Of a stretch of DNA of 64,000 nucleotides, positions 22,704 through 31,042 are shown piece by piece. The notes under the pieces were generated by a model that worked only from the letters and a program-made list of their open reading frames with translations, searched no databases and had not been told where the DNA came from. The DNA lies in contig NZ_MSDV01000003.1 of assembly GCF_001931485.1 (NCBI RefSeq), forward strand, positions 1-64,000. Reading direction: 5' to 3'. The stretch comes from Burkholderia sp. SRS-W-2-2016 (GTDB taxonomy: Bacteria; Pseudomonadota; Gammaproteobacteria; Burkholderiales; Burkholderiaceae). Position numbers and translations under genes: made by a program. How positions within the stretch are numbered: position 1 is the first letter of the stretch; the number at the start of each line of letters is the position of its first letter.

Positions 22704-23993
22704 ATGAGCAAGATGAACGACGAACCGTACGACCTGCACAAGGACGAAGACGAAAACGACGAGACGTGGTCCGATCACGAAATCGACTCGGACATCGCGC
22801 TCGACGGCTTCACGGATCGGGCGATGCGCCACGGCCGCTGCGCGGCGACGTGGCTGCTGGTCGGCGCGCTCGCCGAACTCGCGCTGTTCGTCGGCGTCTT
22901 CCGTGTGATGGCGCTGCTGCATTCGGTCTGGTGGGTCCTGCCCGCTGCCTTGATTACGTCCGTTGTCATGCTCATGCTCGCCGTGATGATCGGCAACCGT
23001 TGGACCCGGCATCGCACACGCATGGAGAGCCTGATCGAGGCGGCGATGGTGTGGCGGAGCGACGCGCAGCAGAAAGAGCAAGACGAGCAGGACGCGGTGA
23101 CGCAGTATTACCGCAAACGCGCGGACGACGACAAGCGCAAAGCACTGGCCGCTGAACTCACCTGGAACGTTGGCCCAGCGCCCACGTTCATCGACAGCGA
23201 CGGGCGGCGCTGCCCGACGCCCGAAGAGATCGAGCGGCGCGAGGCCGGCCTGCGCGAGTTCGGCGAACTGTTCGACACGCTCGACGACGACCAGTCCGAC
23301 GACGCGGAGTCGGACGACGTGCCCGTGGTGCCCGCGGTGCGCGCCTGGATGCAGCGCTGGGCCCACGTGGAACCCGTCAAGAAACCGCGTCCGCCTCGGC
23401 TTGCGAAGCGTCACAGCGACGCCGAGGGCCACCGGCTCGAACGCGAACTTTGCCGGGCCATCAACAAGCACTGGGACGGCGCGTTTCACAAGTTGCTCGA
23501 CGAAGGCGCAGACCCGAACGGCTTCAACGGCAGCGGCAAGCCGTTGTGCATCGCCGTGTTGCGCGGGCGCATTGAGTACATCGGCTGGTTGCTCGCGCTG
23601 GGCGCCGACGTGAACGCGCAGTGCCACGGACGAACGATCATCGCGACGCTGATGCGGCAAGTTGAGCAGTATGCCGACGAGGGCGGCGGTGAGGGTGACG
23701 ACTACGAATGGCCCGAACGGCTCGAACTGCTCGCACGCTGGGGCGCGAACCCGCACATCCAAAACAAATGGTACGACGAGGACGATGACGACGAAGGTCC
23801 GAACGCCTGGCCGTTCATCGTCAAGCGCCCGGTGCTTTACGAAGCGTACATGAACGGGCACAACGCCTGGGAACAGGCGGGCCGCGACGCGTTGTCGTTG
23901 CTCGATGAAGCACGTGAGCGTGCCGAACTCGAAGCCTTTGCTGGCGACGTCGAGATGATGCTCGCCCAGTTCCGAAACGTCCGGCCGGTATAG
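22704..23993 (+). CDS. Membrane-anchored ankyrin-repeat protein
   Basis: A 429-residue protein 15 bp after the hydrolase. The acidic N-terminus (EDENDETWSDHEIDSD) leads to two membrane helices at about 45-70 and 78-100, then a charged helical region, and ankyrin-type units at about 255-310 (GAFHKLLDEGADPNGFNG, KPLCIAVLRGRIEYIGWLL, then ALGADVNAQ) and 340-375. The C-terminus is helical. The repeats would face the cytoplasm and bind a protein partner. It closes the small membrane-gene operon and shares the ankyrin theme with the genes at 6141 and 8389. Confidence 0.7.
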   Translation: MSKMNDEPYDLHKDEDENDETWSDHEIDSDIALDGFTDRAMRHGRCAATWLLVGALAELALFVGVFRVMALLHSVWWVLPAALITSVVMLMLAVMIGNRWTRHRTRMESLIEAAMVWRSDAQQKEQDEQDAVTQYYRKRADDDKRKALAAELTWNVGPAPTFIDSDGRRCPTPEEIERREAGLREFGELFDTLDDDQSDDAESDDVPVVPAVRAWMQRWAHVEPVKKPRPPRLAKRHSDAEGHRLERELCRAINKHWDGAFHKLLDEGADPNGFNGSGKPLCIAVLRGRIEYIGWLLALGADVNAQCHGRTIIATLMRQVEQYADEGGGEGDDYEWPERLELLARWGANPHIQNKWYDEDDDDEGPNAWPFIVKRPVLYEAYMNGHNAWEQAGRDALSLLDEARERAELEAFAGDVEMMLAQFRNVRPV

Positions 23994-24143
23994 ACCGGTC
24001 TAGAGTTCGCCCTAGCCACGGCGAAGGAGCGAAGAAATATCGTGGATCGTCCGAGCAGCGCTGATGGGACGCAACGGGGCAAGCCGGCGGTAGAATACGG
24101 CGACGAAAACGGCACGACGACGACACAGAACGGGAGAAGGGGC

Positions 24144-26159
24144 ATGGCGGCGAAACAGTACGTGGTGGAGGTCAAGCCGGATTTTCTTGAAAAGATCACG
24201 CGTGCGAAGCCGGTGCCCGCCTTGTCCGAACTGATCTGGAACGCGTTCGACGCCGACGCAAAGAACGTCGATGTTTCCTTCGAGTACAACGAACTCGATA
24301 CGCTAAGTGCGATCGTGGTAAAGGACGACGGCGAAGGGCTTCCTTGGGCAGAAGCGGAAGCCCGTTTCATTTCCCTCGGCGGCTCCTGGAAAAAATCCCG
24401 TTCGCACACCGGGCTGGGGCGGTTCCTGCACGGACAGGAAGGGCGCGGGCGTTTCAAGGCGTTCGCGTTGGGCCGCGTGGCCGAATGGGCGGTCGTCTAC
24501 CGGCGCGATGAAAAACTCTGGATGTACACCATTCATATGTCCGCGATCGACCTCGATCACGTCAATATCAGCGACGAGACCGAAGTTACGGGGATCGCAA
24601 GCACCGGCACCACCCTCACCATTGCCGAGCCCATCAAGGACTTTCGCACCTTCACCACCGATGACGGCCGGCAGGAACTCACCGAGGTCTTCGCGCTTTA
24701 CCTGGCCGACTACGAAGACGCGAAAATCGTGCTCGACGGCACGGCCATCGATCCGGGCGCGGCCATCGGCGGGCGCAAGTTCTTCAACCTCAGGGACATG
24801 GTGATCGACAACAAGCACCACCGGGTGCGTTTGGAACTCGTCGAATGGAAGACGAACGGCAATCGGGCGCTGTACCTCTGCAACGAGCAGCGCTTCCCGC
24901 TTTTGCAGGTCGATCGGCGCTTCCACATCCTCGGGCAGTTCCAGTTCTCCGGCTACCTCGCCTCGCCCTACCTCGACCTGGCGCAGAAAGAAGGGACCGT
25001 TGACCTGGCGGAAATGCAGCCCGGCGTCCTCGCGGCGATCAGCGAAGCGCAGCAAACGATCAAGGATCATTTCCGTGCGCGAGCAGCCGAGGAGGCCCGC
25101 TCCGTCGTTGAGGAATGGAAAGACGAGGCGGTCTACCCGTTCAGCGGCGAACCCGCAACGCCGGTCGAGAAGGTAGAGCGGCAGGTCTTCGACATCGTGG
25201 CGGTCAACGTTGCGCGCCACCTGCCGGATTTCGGCACGAGCCAGCCTAAGAACCGGAAGTTTCAACTTCGTATGCTGCGCCAGGCGATCGAGCGGAGCCC
25301 CGAGGATTTGCAAATCATCTTGGACGAGGTGTTGCTCCTGCCGAAGAAACAGCGCGAAGATCTCGCTCATCTGCTCCGGGACACGTCGCTGTCGGCGATC
25401 ATCAGCGCCGCAAAGACGGTTGCCGACCGGTTGAAGTTCCTGACCGGCCTGGAAGCGGTGCTGTTCGACCCCCAACCCAAAAAGCGGTTGAAGGAGCGCT
25501 CCCAGTTGCATCGGATCATCGCGCAGAACTGCTGGTTGTTCGGCGAAGAGTTCGGTCTGTCGGTGGACGATCGGTCGTTGACCGAAGTCTTGATCGCCCA
25601 TAGGAAGATGCTCGATCCCAGCATTGTCATCGACGCGCCGGTGAAGCACATTTCACAAACGCGCGGCATCGTCGATCTGATGCTGTCGAAAGCTACAAAG
25701 CGGCATATTGCCAACAAGTTGACTCACCTCGTGGTCGAACTGAAAGCGCCGAAGGTAGACGTTGGCGCGGCGGAGATCACGCAGATCGAGAGCTACGCGT
25801 TCTCCGTGATGAACGATGAGCGGTTCAGGCAGGTCGGCACCACGTGGGTCTTCTGGGTCATCAGCGACGACCTTGCACCATACGCTCGGAACCGGGTGCT
25901 GGACGAAGCAGGACTGATTCACACCAAGGACAACCTCTCGATCTACGCTAAGACGTGGGGGCAGGTGCTCGACGAGAACCGGGCACGGTTGAAGTTTTTT
26001 CAGGACGCGCTTGAGGTACAGGTCGATCTCGACTCGTCCCTGAAATATCTGCAAGAGCGCTACGCGGCATACCTTGAAGGCGTGTTCGAGGTGGACGAAC
26101 CCGAGGCGGAAAACGAGACGGAAACCGAGACCGACGCGGAAGGCGCCGCGTCGGCCTGA
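24144..26159 (+). CDS. GHKL ATPase fused to a Shedu-like (DUF4263-type) nuclease domain
   Basis: A 671-residue protein. ATG 24144 (GAGAAGGGG upstream) is preferred; a GTG at 24042 in the same frame is possible. The N-terminus is a GHKL fold: N box ELIWNAFDADA (about 28-38), G1 VKDDGEGLP (about 57), G2 GLGRFLHGQEGRGRFKAF (about 91-108). The C-terminus (about 450-620) contains HRIIAQNCWLFGEEF, IVDLMLS and HLVVELKAPKVDV, a D...ExK layout of PD-(D/E)xK nucleases like that of Shedu (SduA). Shedu proteins defend against phage with varied N-terminal sensors. Function by domain inference; the fusion is convincing, the defence role is likely. Confidence 0.75.
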   Translation: MAAKQYVVEVKPDFLEKITRAKPVPALSELIWNAFDADAKNVDVSFEYNELDTLSAIVVKDDGEGLPWAEAEARFISLGGSWKKSRSHTGLGRFLHGQEGRGRFKAFALGRVAEWAVVYRRDEKLWMYTIHMSAIDLDHVNISDETEVTGIASTGTTLTIAEPIKDFRTFTTDDGRQELTEVFALYLADYEDAKIVLDGTAIDPGAAIGGRKFFNLRDMVIDNKHHRVRLELVEWKTNGNRALYLCNEQRFPLLQVDRRFHILGQFQFSGYLASPYLDLAQKEGTVDLAEMQPGVLAAISEAQQTIKDHFRARAAEEARSVVEEWKDEAVYPFSGEPATPVEKVERQVFDIVAVNVARHLPDFGTSQPKNRKFQLRMLRQAIERSPEDLQIILDEVLLLPKKQREDLAHLLRDTSLSAIISAAKTVADRLKFLTGLEAVLFDPQPKKRLKERSQLHRIIAQNCWLFGEEFGLSVDDRSLTEVLIAHRKMLDPSIVIDAPVKHISQTRGIVDLMLSKATKRHIANKLTHLVVELKAPKVDVGAAEITQIESYAFSVMNDERFRQVGTTWVFWVISDDLAPYARNRVLDEAGLIHTKDNLSIYAKTWGQVLDENRARLKFFQDALEVQVDLDSSLKYLQERYAAYLEGVFEVDEPEAENETETETDAEGAASA

Positions 26160-26188
26160 TCCCACGGTTTATTGCGCATCTGTCACCC

Positions 26189-27190
26189 TCAGGCGTCGTG
26201 GTTCCAGCAACCCGCACTTTCACTGTCGAAAAAATCGACGTGGGTGTACGGGCCGAGGATGCCGACGACGATCTGGTGCGCCCTATTGCAAAATGCCTGA
26301 TCTCCCCTGAAAACCGATACAGCAACACGTCGAACGCCAGACGCGGCCATGCGCTGCAAAATGTGAATGTCGTGATCGCCAAGGCCCCAGCCGTAGATCG
26401 CCAGGGTTTCGCGCGGTGACGGCAGCACTTCACGGTAAACCGTCGAGAGGTAGTAACTGGTCTGGATCGACGTTACTTTCTGCTGCCAGGTGCCTTCGCT
26501 AACGAACAACGGCACCACATCTTCGCCGCGCCACAGGTTCAGTATCGCTTCGAGCAAACCGGCCTGCCCATTGTGAATCTTCAACTCCTGCTCCACACGG
26601 TTGCGGCATAAGACGAGGCTGCCGTGCGGGTAAAACACCAGAGTGGTCGAGCGCTCCCGACCGATGGGCTGCCTTAACCGCTGCCAATCGTCGGCGAACA
26701 ATCCACCGCCCAAGAAGCAATCTTTGAAGGCGTGCCCGTCGTCGATGTCGAGTCCGTAAGTCGTAGACCAGTAAAGCACCAGGTCGTAGTTCAGCGACAG
26801 CACGGTATCGAAAGATTTCAGGAACCGATAGATGTTCGGTAGGTGATGACCGACCGCGCCATGTTCGGGATGAACGTCGCGCACGGCCTCGATCAAACAA
26901 TCGCGAACGCGAAGGTAGGCGGCGTGGGTTCGGTCATCGGCGATCTGCAACGTTCGGTTCACGTTCGATGCCTGCCACACAACCCGCAAAATCAACTCAA
27001 AGTCTGATGTCTGGAAGAAGTTGAAGAGTTGGTGCACGTCCGGCGTGAACAGACCGTGCGCCCTAGCATGGTCCAGCAGCGATCCGTACGAGAACGTTGG
27101 GCTGACCGATATGCTTGCCCCGTTTCCCAGCAGGACCGTGCCCCGGTAGTTCGCGGCGATCGCACTCCAAGGCGTTATGTTGAATGGCAT
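26189..27190 (-). CDS. SIR2-like protein (DUF4917 type)
   Basis: A 333-residue protein; start 27190 chosen for GGAGGAACAC directly upstream. Rossmann-like SIR2 features occur in order: LLGNGASI near residue 21, LSLNYDLVLYW near 130, FYPHGSL near 190 and YGWGLGDHDIHIL near 275, the set seen in DUF4917/SIR2-like proteins. SIR2-like domains in defence systems deplete NAD+ when phage is sensed. It is convergent with the GHKL-Shedu gene, 29 bp between stop codons. Enzyme activity and defence role are inferred. Confidence 0.7.
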   Translation of the reverse strand: MPFNITPWSAIAANYRGTVLLGNGASISVSPTFSYGSLLDHARAHGLFTPDVHQLFNFFQTSDFELILRVVWQASNVNRTLQIADDRTHAAYLRVRDCLIEAVRDVHPEHGAVGHHLPNIYRFLKSFDTVLSLNYDLVLYWSTTYGLDIDDGHAFKDCFLGGGLFADDWQRLRQPIGRERSTTLVFYPHGSLVLCRNRVEQELKIHNGQAGLLEAILNLWRGEDVVPLFVSEGTWQQKVTSIQTSYYLSTVYREVLPSPRETLAIYGWGLGDHDIHILQRMAASGVRRVAVSVFRGDQAFCNRAHQIVVGILGPYTHVDFFDSESAGCWNHDA

Positions 27191-27449
27191 GTGTTCCTCC
27201 GTTTGTGGACGCTCTTTTGTTTGGCGAATGCTGGTCCGCAAGTGTGCGTCGACAATGTAGCGTAACTTACTGATCTACAACGGCCGTCCGACGGTGGGCT
27301 CGAACCGAGTCCTTCAATCGTTGGGTTAATCATCGATCGACTTGCCCACCGCCTCGCGCGCAGCGCAACGTGTGCACAACCGGACTCTTGCGTGCGGCGT
27401 GGCCGCGGTCCGGTTGCCCACACGCGAGGGCGGTGGACAAGCCTGGCCT

Positions 27450-27779
27450 TCAGATGTCCCAAGCCACCAGCCGCCACACCAAAAAACCCGCGTTGAGCAC
27501 GCCCAGCACGACCGCGAACATCGCTATGCCGTGCTCATGCAGCCACGGCGAGAGGTTCAGCAGCGCGGCCATCGCGAGCCACGCGCAGCCGGCGAGGCCG
27601 ATCAACGCGAGGGTGCCGATGCCGTTGCCCAGGTTTCTCGCGGCCTGGCCCGCGTACGCGCGGGCACCGCTGCTTTTGGGCATTCTTAACCGGTTCGATA
27701 AACGGAACGCGCCGACGTTTGAACCGGCGATGATGAGGACGAGCAGCAGCAGCGCTATCGAGGACATGACGGTTTGCAT
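27450..27779 (-). CDS. Small membrane protein
   Basis: A 109-residue protein; AAAAAGGA precedes the ATG at 27779. Hydrophobic segments at about 4-24 (VMSSIALLLLVLIIAGSNVGA), 50-70 (GIGTLALIGLAGCAWLAMAAL) and 82-102 (IAMFAVVLGVLNAGFLVW) indicate three membrane helices. No family recognised. It follows the metallopeptidase gene on the same strand after a terminator, so it may be expressed separately. Confidence 0.55.
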   Translation of the reverse strand: MQTVMSSIALLLLVLIIAGSNVGAFRLSNRLRMPKSSGARAYAGQAARNLGNGIGTLALIGLAGCAWLAMAALLNLSPWLHEHGIAMFAVVLGVLNAGFLVWRLVAWDI

Positions 27780-27815
27780 ATTGGTCCTTTTTCTTGTTGA
27801 TGGTTTTTTCAAGTC

Positions 27816-27843
27816 ATGAAAAACGGCCCCTCGCGGGGCCGTT
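27816..27843 (-). terminator. Terminator after the lipoprotein metallopeptidase gene
   Basis: Arms AACGGCCCC and GGGGCCGTT, loop TCGC; on the minus strand a T5 run follows. It lies 18 bases beyond the stop of the gene at 27862. Confidence 0.85.
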
Positions 27844-27861
27844 GAAAACGTCGTCAACGAA

Positions 27862-29034
27862 TCATTGCAGGAAGCCGTTGAGCCGCTGATAAAGCGTTTG
27901 TTCCAGCGAGTTGCCGCTCGGATCGTCCGCCGTGTGGAGCAGTAGCGGTGCCCCGTTCGAATCCTTGAACGTGCTGTTGAACGCCGCATCGAACGCAGCC
28001 TGCTCACGGGTGTCGACCGTACCTGGCTGGCTGAAGCAGAGGTTGTAGTCACCGGCCGGCATTCCTGCTGTTTGCCCAGCGGTCGGAATGAGCCCGACCG
28101 GGATCGGCTGGGCACACGTCGCGAGCGCTTTGGCCTTGAATGTCGCGAGCAGCGTCTGCAACGACGCCTGCCCGTTGTTCAGCGCACCGGCCGTGCTGCG
28201 GACCAGATAGTTCATGATGGCTTCATACGCCGGCAGCACGGTGAGGTTCGAGTCGTTGTTCGTCAACGACAGCAGGTCCATGCTGTTCACGTAGCCCAGC
28301 AGCGTGGCCTTGTCCGGCAGCGGCTCTTGCGCCACGTTCTGCGCGGTACCCTCAAGGTAAAAAATTTCAAGGCCGTTGCCGAACGGCTCGACCGCCGCAT
28401 AGTTATAAGCGTGGCTCATTTCGTGGCGGAAGAGGCCTAGATACGGTGCGTAACTCGTCGCGCCCGCAAAGCGCTGATCGAAGTTGGGGCTGTCGGCTGA
28501 CATGACTTGGCTGACGTTCAGCGCCGTTTGCCCTGTGATGGCCGTCCCGTTTGCCTGGGGCGCACCCATCGCCGTATCGACGCACAACTGGATTTTCGAG
28601 GTGCCGTCGAACCCGACCGGCGACGCCGGCTGGTTGAAGTACGTCCGCACACTCACGATGGCCTGCTCCGCCAGATCGGCCGCGAGTTCCTGGGCTTTCA
28701 GACTTGCCCCATTCGCGGAGAAGACCGCCAGGTTCGTCGTAGTAACGACCGTTGTGGACGTGACCGCCGGGTTCGAGCAGTTCGACGCGATGCCGCTGTT
28801 CCCTACGTTGTACGCCGGGCCGGTGTAGTTCGTCACCACGTCCGCCGCGATGTCGGCGGGCGGGTTGTACGCCGCAAGAAGCGCAGCGCCGTTCGTGCTG
28901 CTTGTCGTCGTGCCGGTGTCGGTTCCGGTGCCACCGCCCGACGAACCACCGCCACCACCGCCCCCGCAGGCAGCCAGGGCCAAGGACACGGCCGCAGCCG
29001 CGGCCAACGTTTTAATACTGTGCAGCGTGTTCAT
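27862..29034 (-). CDS. Lipoprotein with zinc metallopeptidase HExxH motif
   Basis: A 390-residue exported protein. The signal ends in LALAAC (Cys about 23), followed by a Gly/Ser/Thr-rich linker typical of surface lipoproteins. The motif HEMSHAYNY at about residue 204 is a zincin HExxH, with a later Glu-rich helix (YLEGTAQNVAQE, about 228) that could supply the third zinc ligand. Cys residues in the mature part may form disulfides. No named peptidase family is certain. It is transcribed divergently from the XRE gene across a palindrome, so the XRE protein may control it. An envelope protease could act in mating or competition. Confidence 0.7.
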   Translation of the reverse strand: MNTLHSIKTLAAAAAVSLALAACGGGGGGGSSGGGTGTDTGTTTSSTNGAALLAAYNPPADIAADVVTNYTGPAYNVGNSGIASNCSNPAVTSTTVVTTTNLAVFSANGASLKAQELAADLAEQAIVSVRTYFNQPASPVGFDGTSKIQLCVDTAMGAPQANGTAITGQTALNVSQVMSADSPNFDQRFAGATSYAPYLGLFRHEMSHAYNYAAVEPFGNGLEIFYLEGTAQNVAQEPLPDKATLLGYVNSMDLLSLTNNDSNLTVLPAYEAIMNYLVRSTAGALNNGQASLQTLLATFKAKALATCAQPIPVGLIPTAGQTAGMPAGDYNLCFSQPGTVDTREQAAFDAAFNSTFKDSNGAPLLLHTADDPSGNSLEQTLYQRLNGFLQ

Positions 29035-29102
29035 AAAACCCCCGGTTTAAATGGTCTGTTGCGTGTGACCCGCAGCGTTTACCCGCTGCAGGATGTTACC
29101 AA

Positions 29103-29123
29103 ATTAGTCCAAAGTGGACTAAT
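29103..29123. promoter_or_regulatory. Palindromic operator between metallopeptidase and XRE genes
   Basis: Perfect 9-bp arms ATTAGTCCA (29103-29111) and TGGACTAAT (29115-29123) around AAG. It lies 26 bp before the XRE start and about 70 bp before the divergent lipoprotein gene, the expected place for an autoregulatory XRE site. Confidence 0.75.
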
Positions 29124-29148
29124 CTAAGTTTGCAGGGAGCATGTCGGC

Positions 29149-29391
29149 ATGCTTCCGTCCGTCCATCATCGCCGCTACCTCGCTGTCCAAGCCCACTTGC
29201 GTGCTCTGCGCAAGAGCGCTGGGTTGTCACAGGTTGACCTTGCGACGTTGCTGCATGTCGAGCAGCCCTACGTGTCCAAGCTTGAGCGAGGGGAGCGCTA
29301 TGTCGATTTGTTGCTTTATTTCGACTGGTGCCGGGCCTGCGGCGCGGAACCGTCTGCGGCGGTGGCAGCGCTCACGAAAAAAGGCGCTTAA
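29149..29391 (+). CDS. XRE-family transcriptional regulator
   Basis: An 80-residue protein that is almost entirely a Cro/CI-type helix-turn-helix: LRALRKSAGLSQVDLATLL then VEQPYVSKLERGERYV, the classical scaffold with the SQ..LA..L and YVSKLERGER recognition-helix pattern. Such single-domain regulators normally dimerise on a palindrome, and one lies just upstream of this gene. Likely autorepressor and controller of the divergent lipoprotein gene; a role elsewhere on the element cannot be excluded. Confidence 0.85.
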   Translation: MLPSVHHRRYLAVQAHLRALRKSAGLSQVDLATLLHVEQPYVSKLERGERYVDLLLYFDWCRACGAEPSAAVAALTKKGA

Positions 29392-29633
29392 CCCGCCTCC
29401 CGGTTGTCAGTACCAGCCAGCCGCCGCTCGGCGGCCAGCCGTTGAGCCAGGCCGTACTCGAGGATCGCCAGGCGGTCTTCGCGCGAGTAGACGTTGTTGC
29501 CGTCCGCGTCCACGCCGACCGGCTCGCAAGGGCGACGCGGCAGCGATGCCTCCCGTTTTGCGCTGGCCCGCGTCCACCGGCGCAGCGCTTCGACGACGTG
29601 ACGCCATACCCTCATGTTTTTTCGCGTGCTCAT
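29388..29633 (-). CDS. Small hypothetical protein, last gene of five-gene operon
   Basis: An 81-residue protein from ATG 29633, which overlaps the upstream stop (29630). It is basic at the N-terminus (HVVEALRRWTRASAKR) and has a short segment DADGNNVYSREDRLAILEYG near the middle. No family is recognised. Its end overlaps the 3' end of the XRE gene by 4 bp on the opposite strand. Confidence 0.5.
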   Translation of the reverse strand: MSTRKNMRVWRHVVEALRRWTRASAKREASLPRRPCEPVGVDADGNNVYSREDRLAILEYGLAQRLAAERRLAGTDNREAG

Positions 29634-29998
29634 GATCGACTCCAAAGATCGGCGTAAGCCTGGTGAGCGGCAACGCGTTGCTCGCCCCGGTACGACACGC
29701 CGAGCCACCGGTCGAAATGCTCGTCGTCGGTCCGGTAAAGCCCGGCGGTCAGCATCGCCACGGCGCCCGACAGGAGCGGGAAGGCGGCGACCGCAAACGG
29801 CGGCGGCAGCAGGCCGCGCAGCGTGAACAGCAGCACCACCACGCCCGCAGCGGCCACCGCGCCCGACGTGAGCACGGCCACGCCGACGCCCGGCAGCGAC
29901 ACGCCGCGCGCACGCGCCGGGCTTTCCGCCGGCACGGCCACCGGCTCAACGTCGTCGACGGTGTTGAACCAGGGGTCACGTTCGTTCAGTTCGTTCAT
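29630..29998 (-). CDS. Small membrane protein of the five-gene operon
   Basis: A 122-residue protein starting in the preceding stop (ATGA overlap at 29995-29998). Two hydrophobic segments lie at about 40-62 (VAVLTSGAVAAAGVVVLLF) and 66-88 (LLPPPFAVAAFPLLSGAVAML), then a soluble tail (DRWLGVSYRGEQRV). No family recognised. Confidence 0.55.
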   Translation of the reverse strand: MNELNERDPWFNTVDDVEPVAVPAESPARARGVSLPGVGVAVLTSGAVAAAGVVVLLFTLRGLLPPPFAVAAFPLLSGAVAMLTAGLYRTDDEHFDRWLGVSYRGEQRVAAHQAYADLWSRS

Positions 29999-30195
29999 CG
30001 CACGCTCCCGAAGTCTTTGTCGAAAACGAGTTGCACGAACATCGCCAGCTCCAGCAGGACGGCCGTGCCCCACGTCGTCAGCACCACGGGCCGTGGCGCG
30101 TCGAGGGCGACCATGGTGATGCCGATGACGATCAGCAGAAACGCCAGGCAAGCCGGCACGACGTAGTTGTAAAACATCGAAGTTGGTGTCGTCAT
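29995..30195 (-). CDS. Small membrane protein of the five-gene operon
   Basis: A 66-residue protein starting inside the previous stop. Hydrophobic segments at about 11-31 (VVPACLAFLLIVIGITMVAL) and 38-58 (VLTTWGTAVLLELAMFVQL). It is translationally coupled on both sides, which supports that it is a real gene. No family recognised. Confidence 0.55.
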   Translation of the reverse strand: MTTPTSMFYNYVVPACLAFLLIVIGITMVALDAPRPVVLTTWGTAVLLELAMFVQLVFDKDFGSVR

Positions 30196-30587
30196 ACGAC
30201 CTCCTTTAGGGACGCGCGCAACTCGTAAAGCCGCAACCGGGTGCGCGCATAGCCCCGGTTCGCTTGTTCAAGTTTTTCGACAGCACTGCCTGCGCGTTGA
30301 CGCAGCACGACGGCAACGACAATGGAAACCGCAGCGATCGAAAGACCGCACACGCCGACGGTCCAGAGGCCAACGGCTTGCCGCGCGGGCGTGCTCGGCT
30401 TGAGCGGCGTGAACGGCAACACCACGTCGAGCAGCACGGCCAGGCCAGCGAACGCGGCGTACCCCGCGATCCGTTGCGCGTCGCGCAGGCGACGAAGCGT
30501 CCGACGGGCCGCGCTGCGCTCGTACTTGTACTTGTAGCGACGTGCGACGTAACGTCGCTCGCGCCGCTCGCGGTCGGACATGCTCAT
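30192..30587 (-). CDS. Membrane protein with basic N-terminus
   Basis: A 131-residue protein. Residues 1-38 are extremely basic (RERRERRYVARRYKYKYER), then two hydrophobic segments (AAFAGLAVLLDVVLPF and VGVCGLSIAAVSIVVAVVL) and a helical tail (EKLEQANRGYARTRLRLYEL). The basic end would sit in the cytoplasm. Start and stop overlap both neighbours. No family recognised. Confidence 0.55.
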   Translation of the reverse strand: MSMSDRERRERRYVARRYKYKYERSAARRTLRRLRDAQRIAGYAAFAGLAVLLDVVLPFTPLKPSTPARQAVGLWTVGVCGLSIAAVSIVVAVVLRQRAGSAVEKLEQANRGYARTRLRLYELRASLKEVV

Positions 30588-30841
30588 GACGACGACTCGC
30601 TTTTGTGAAGATCGGCGTAACGCTCAACGAACGCCTGGCGCTCATCGGGGGCCAAGCTTTCCATCGCCAAAAGGGCGCCCCCAATGTAGAGCGTGCGCGT
30701 GACGGCCGGGCCGACCGCTTCGCGCTCCCGGTCGACGTTTGCCCCGACACTGCGCACGAGCGCGAGGGACGCACGCCAGCGGTCGGCCGCGTGCTGTTCT
30801 TTCCAGCGATACCACCGCGTTGTCGATTTTGCCGATGCCAT
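30584..30841 (-). CDS. Small hypothetical protein, first gene of five-gene operon
   Basis: An 85-residue protein; CTGGAG lies 7-12 bases before ATG 30841. The sequence is mostly helical (WKEQHAADRWRASLALV, then DERQAFVERYADLHKSE) with one mildly hydrophobic patch. It heads five genes joined by ATGA-type overlaps down to 29388, behind the recurrent transfer operator. Confidence 0.55.
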   Translation of the reverse strand: MASAKSTTRWYRWKEQHAADRWRASLALVRSVGANVDREREAVGPAVTRTLYIGGALLAMESLAPDERQAFVERYADLHKSESSS

Positions 30842-30857
30842 TCGAAACTCCAGGAAA

Positions 30858-30873
30858 GCGTTGGTGCCAACAC
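30858..30873. promoter_or_regulatory. Inverted-repeat operator upstream of five-gene operon
   Basis: GCGTTGG-TG-CCAACAC (on the minus strand GTGTTGGCACCAACGC, identical to the copy at 17550). It lies 16-32 bp before the start at 30841. On the minus strand ACCTGGTAGTACT precedes it; TAGTACT also precedes the copy at 17550 and ACCTGGTAGTACT occurs at 38099-38114. Confidence 0.7.
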
Positions 30874-31042
30874 CTCTAGTACTACCAGGTACGTTCGGAG
30901 AGTCCAGCGCCAACGAGCGCTTTTGCTGGGCACGGACGAAAAAAATGGAGGCCAGAGGCCTCCTCGATCCGCTCACGCGGCCGATCGCCTGCGGCGGTCG
31001 ATCGGGTAACATCGACGGCACAACAAGACCGAGGCTGGGGCG

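Noticed and set aside
24042-24143. Longer N-terminus of the GHKL protein from GTG 24042
   Set aside because: The extra 34 residues are unlike the family and the ATG at 24144 has its own ribosome site; kept only as an alternative.
27293-27350. tRNA-like element with GGTGGGC/GCCCACC ends and a TTCGA box
   Set aside because: The closing stem is good but no D-arm, anticodon arm or proper T-stem can be drawn and the length is only 58 nt.
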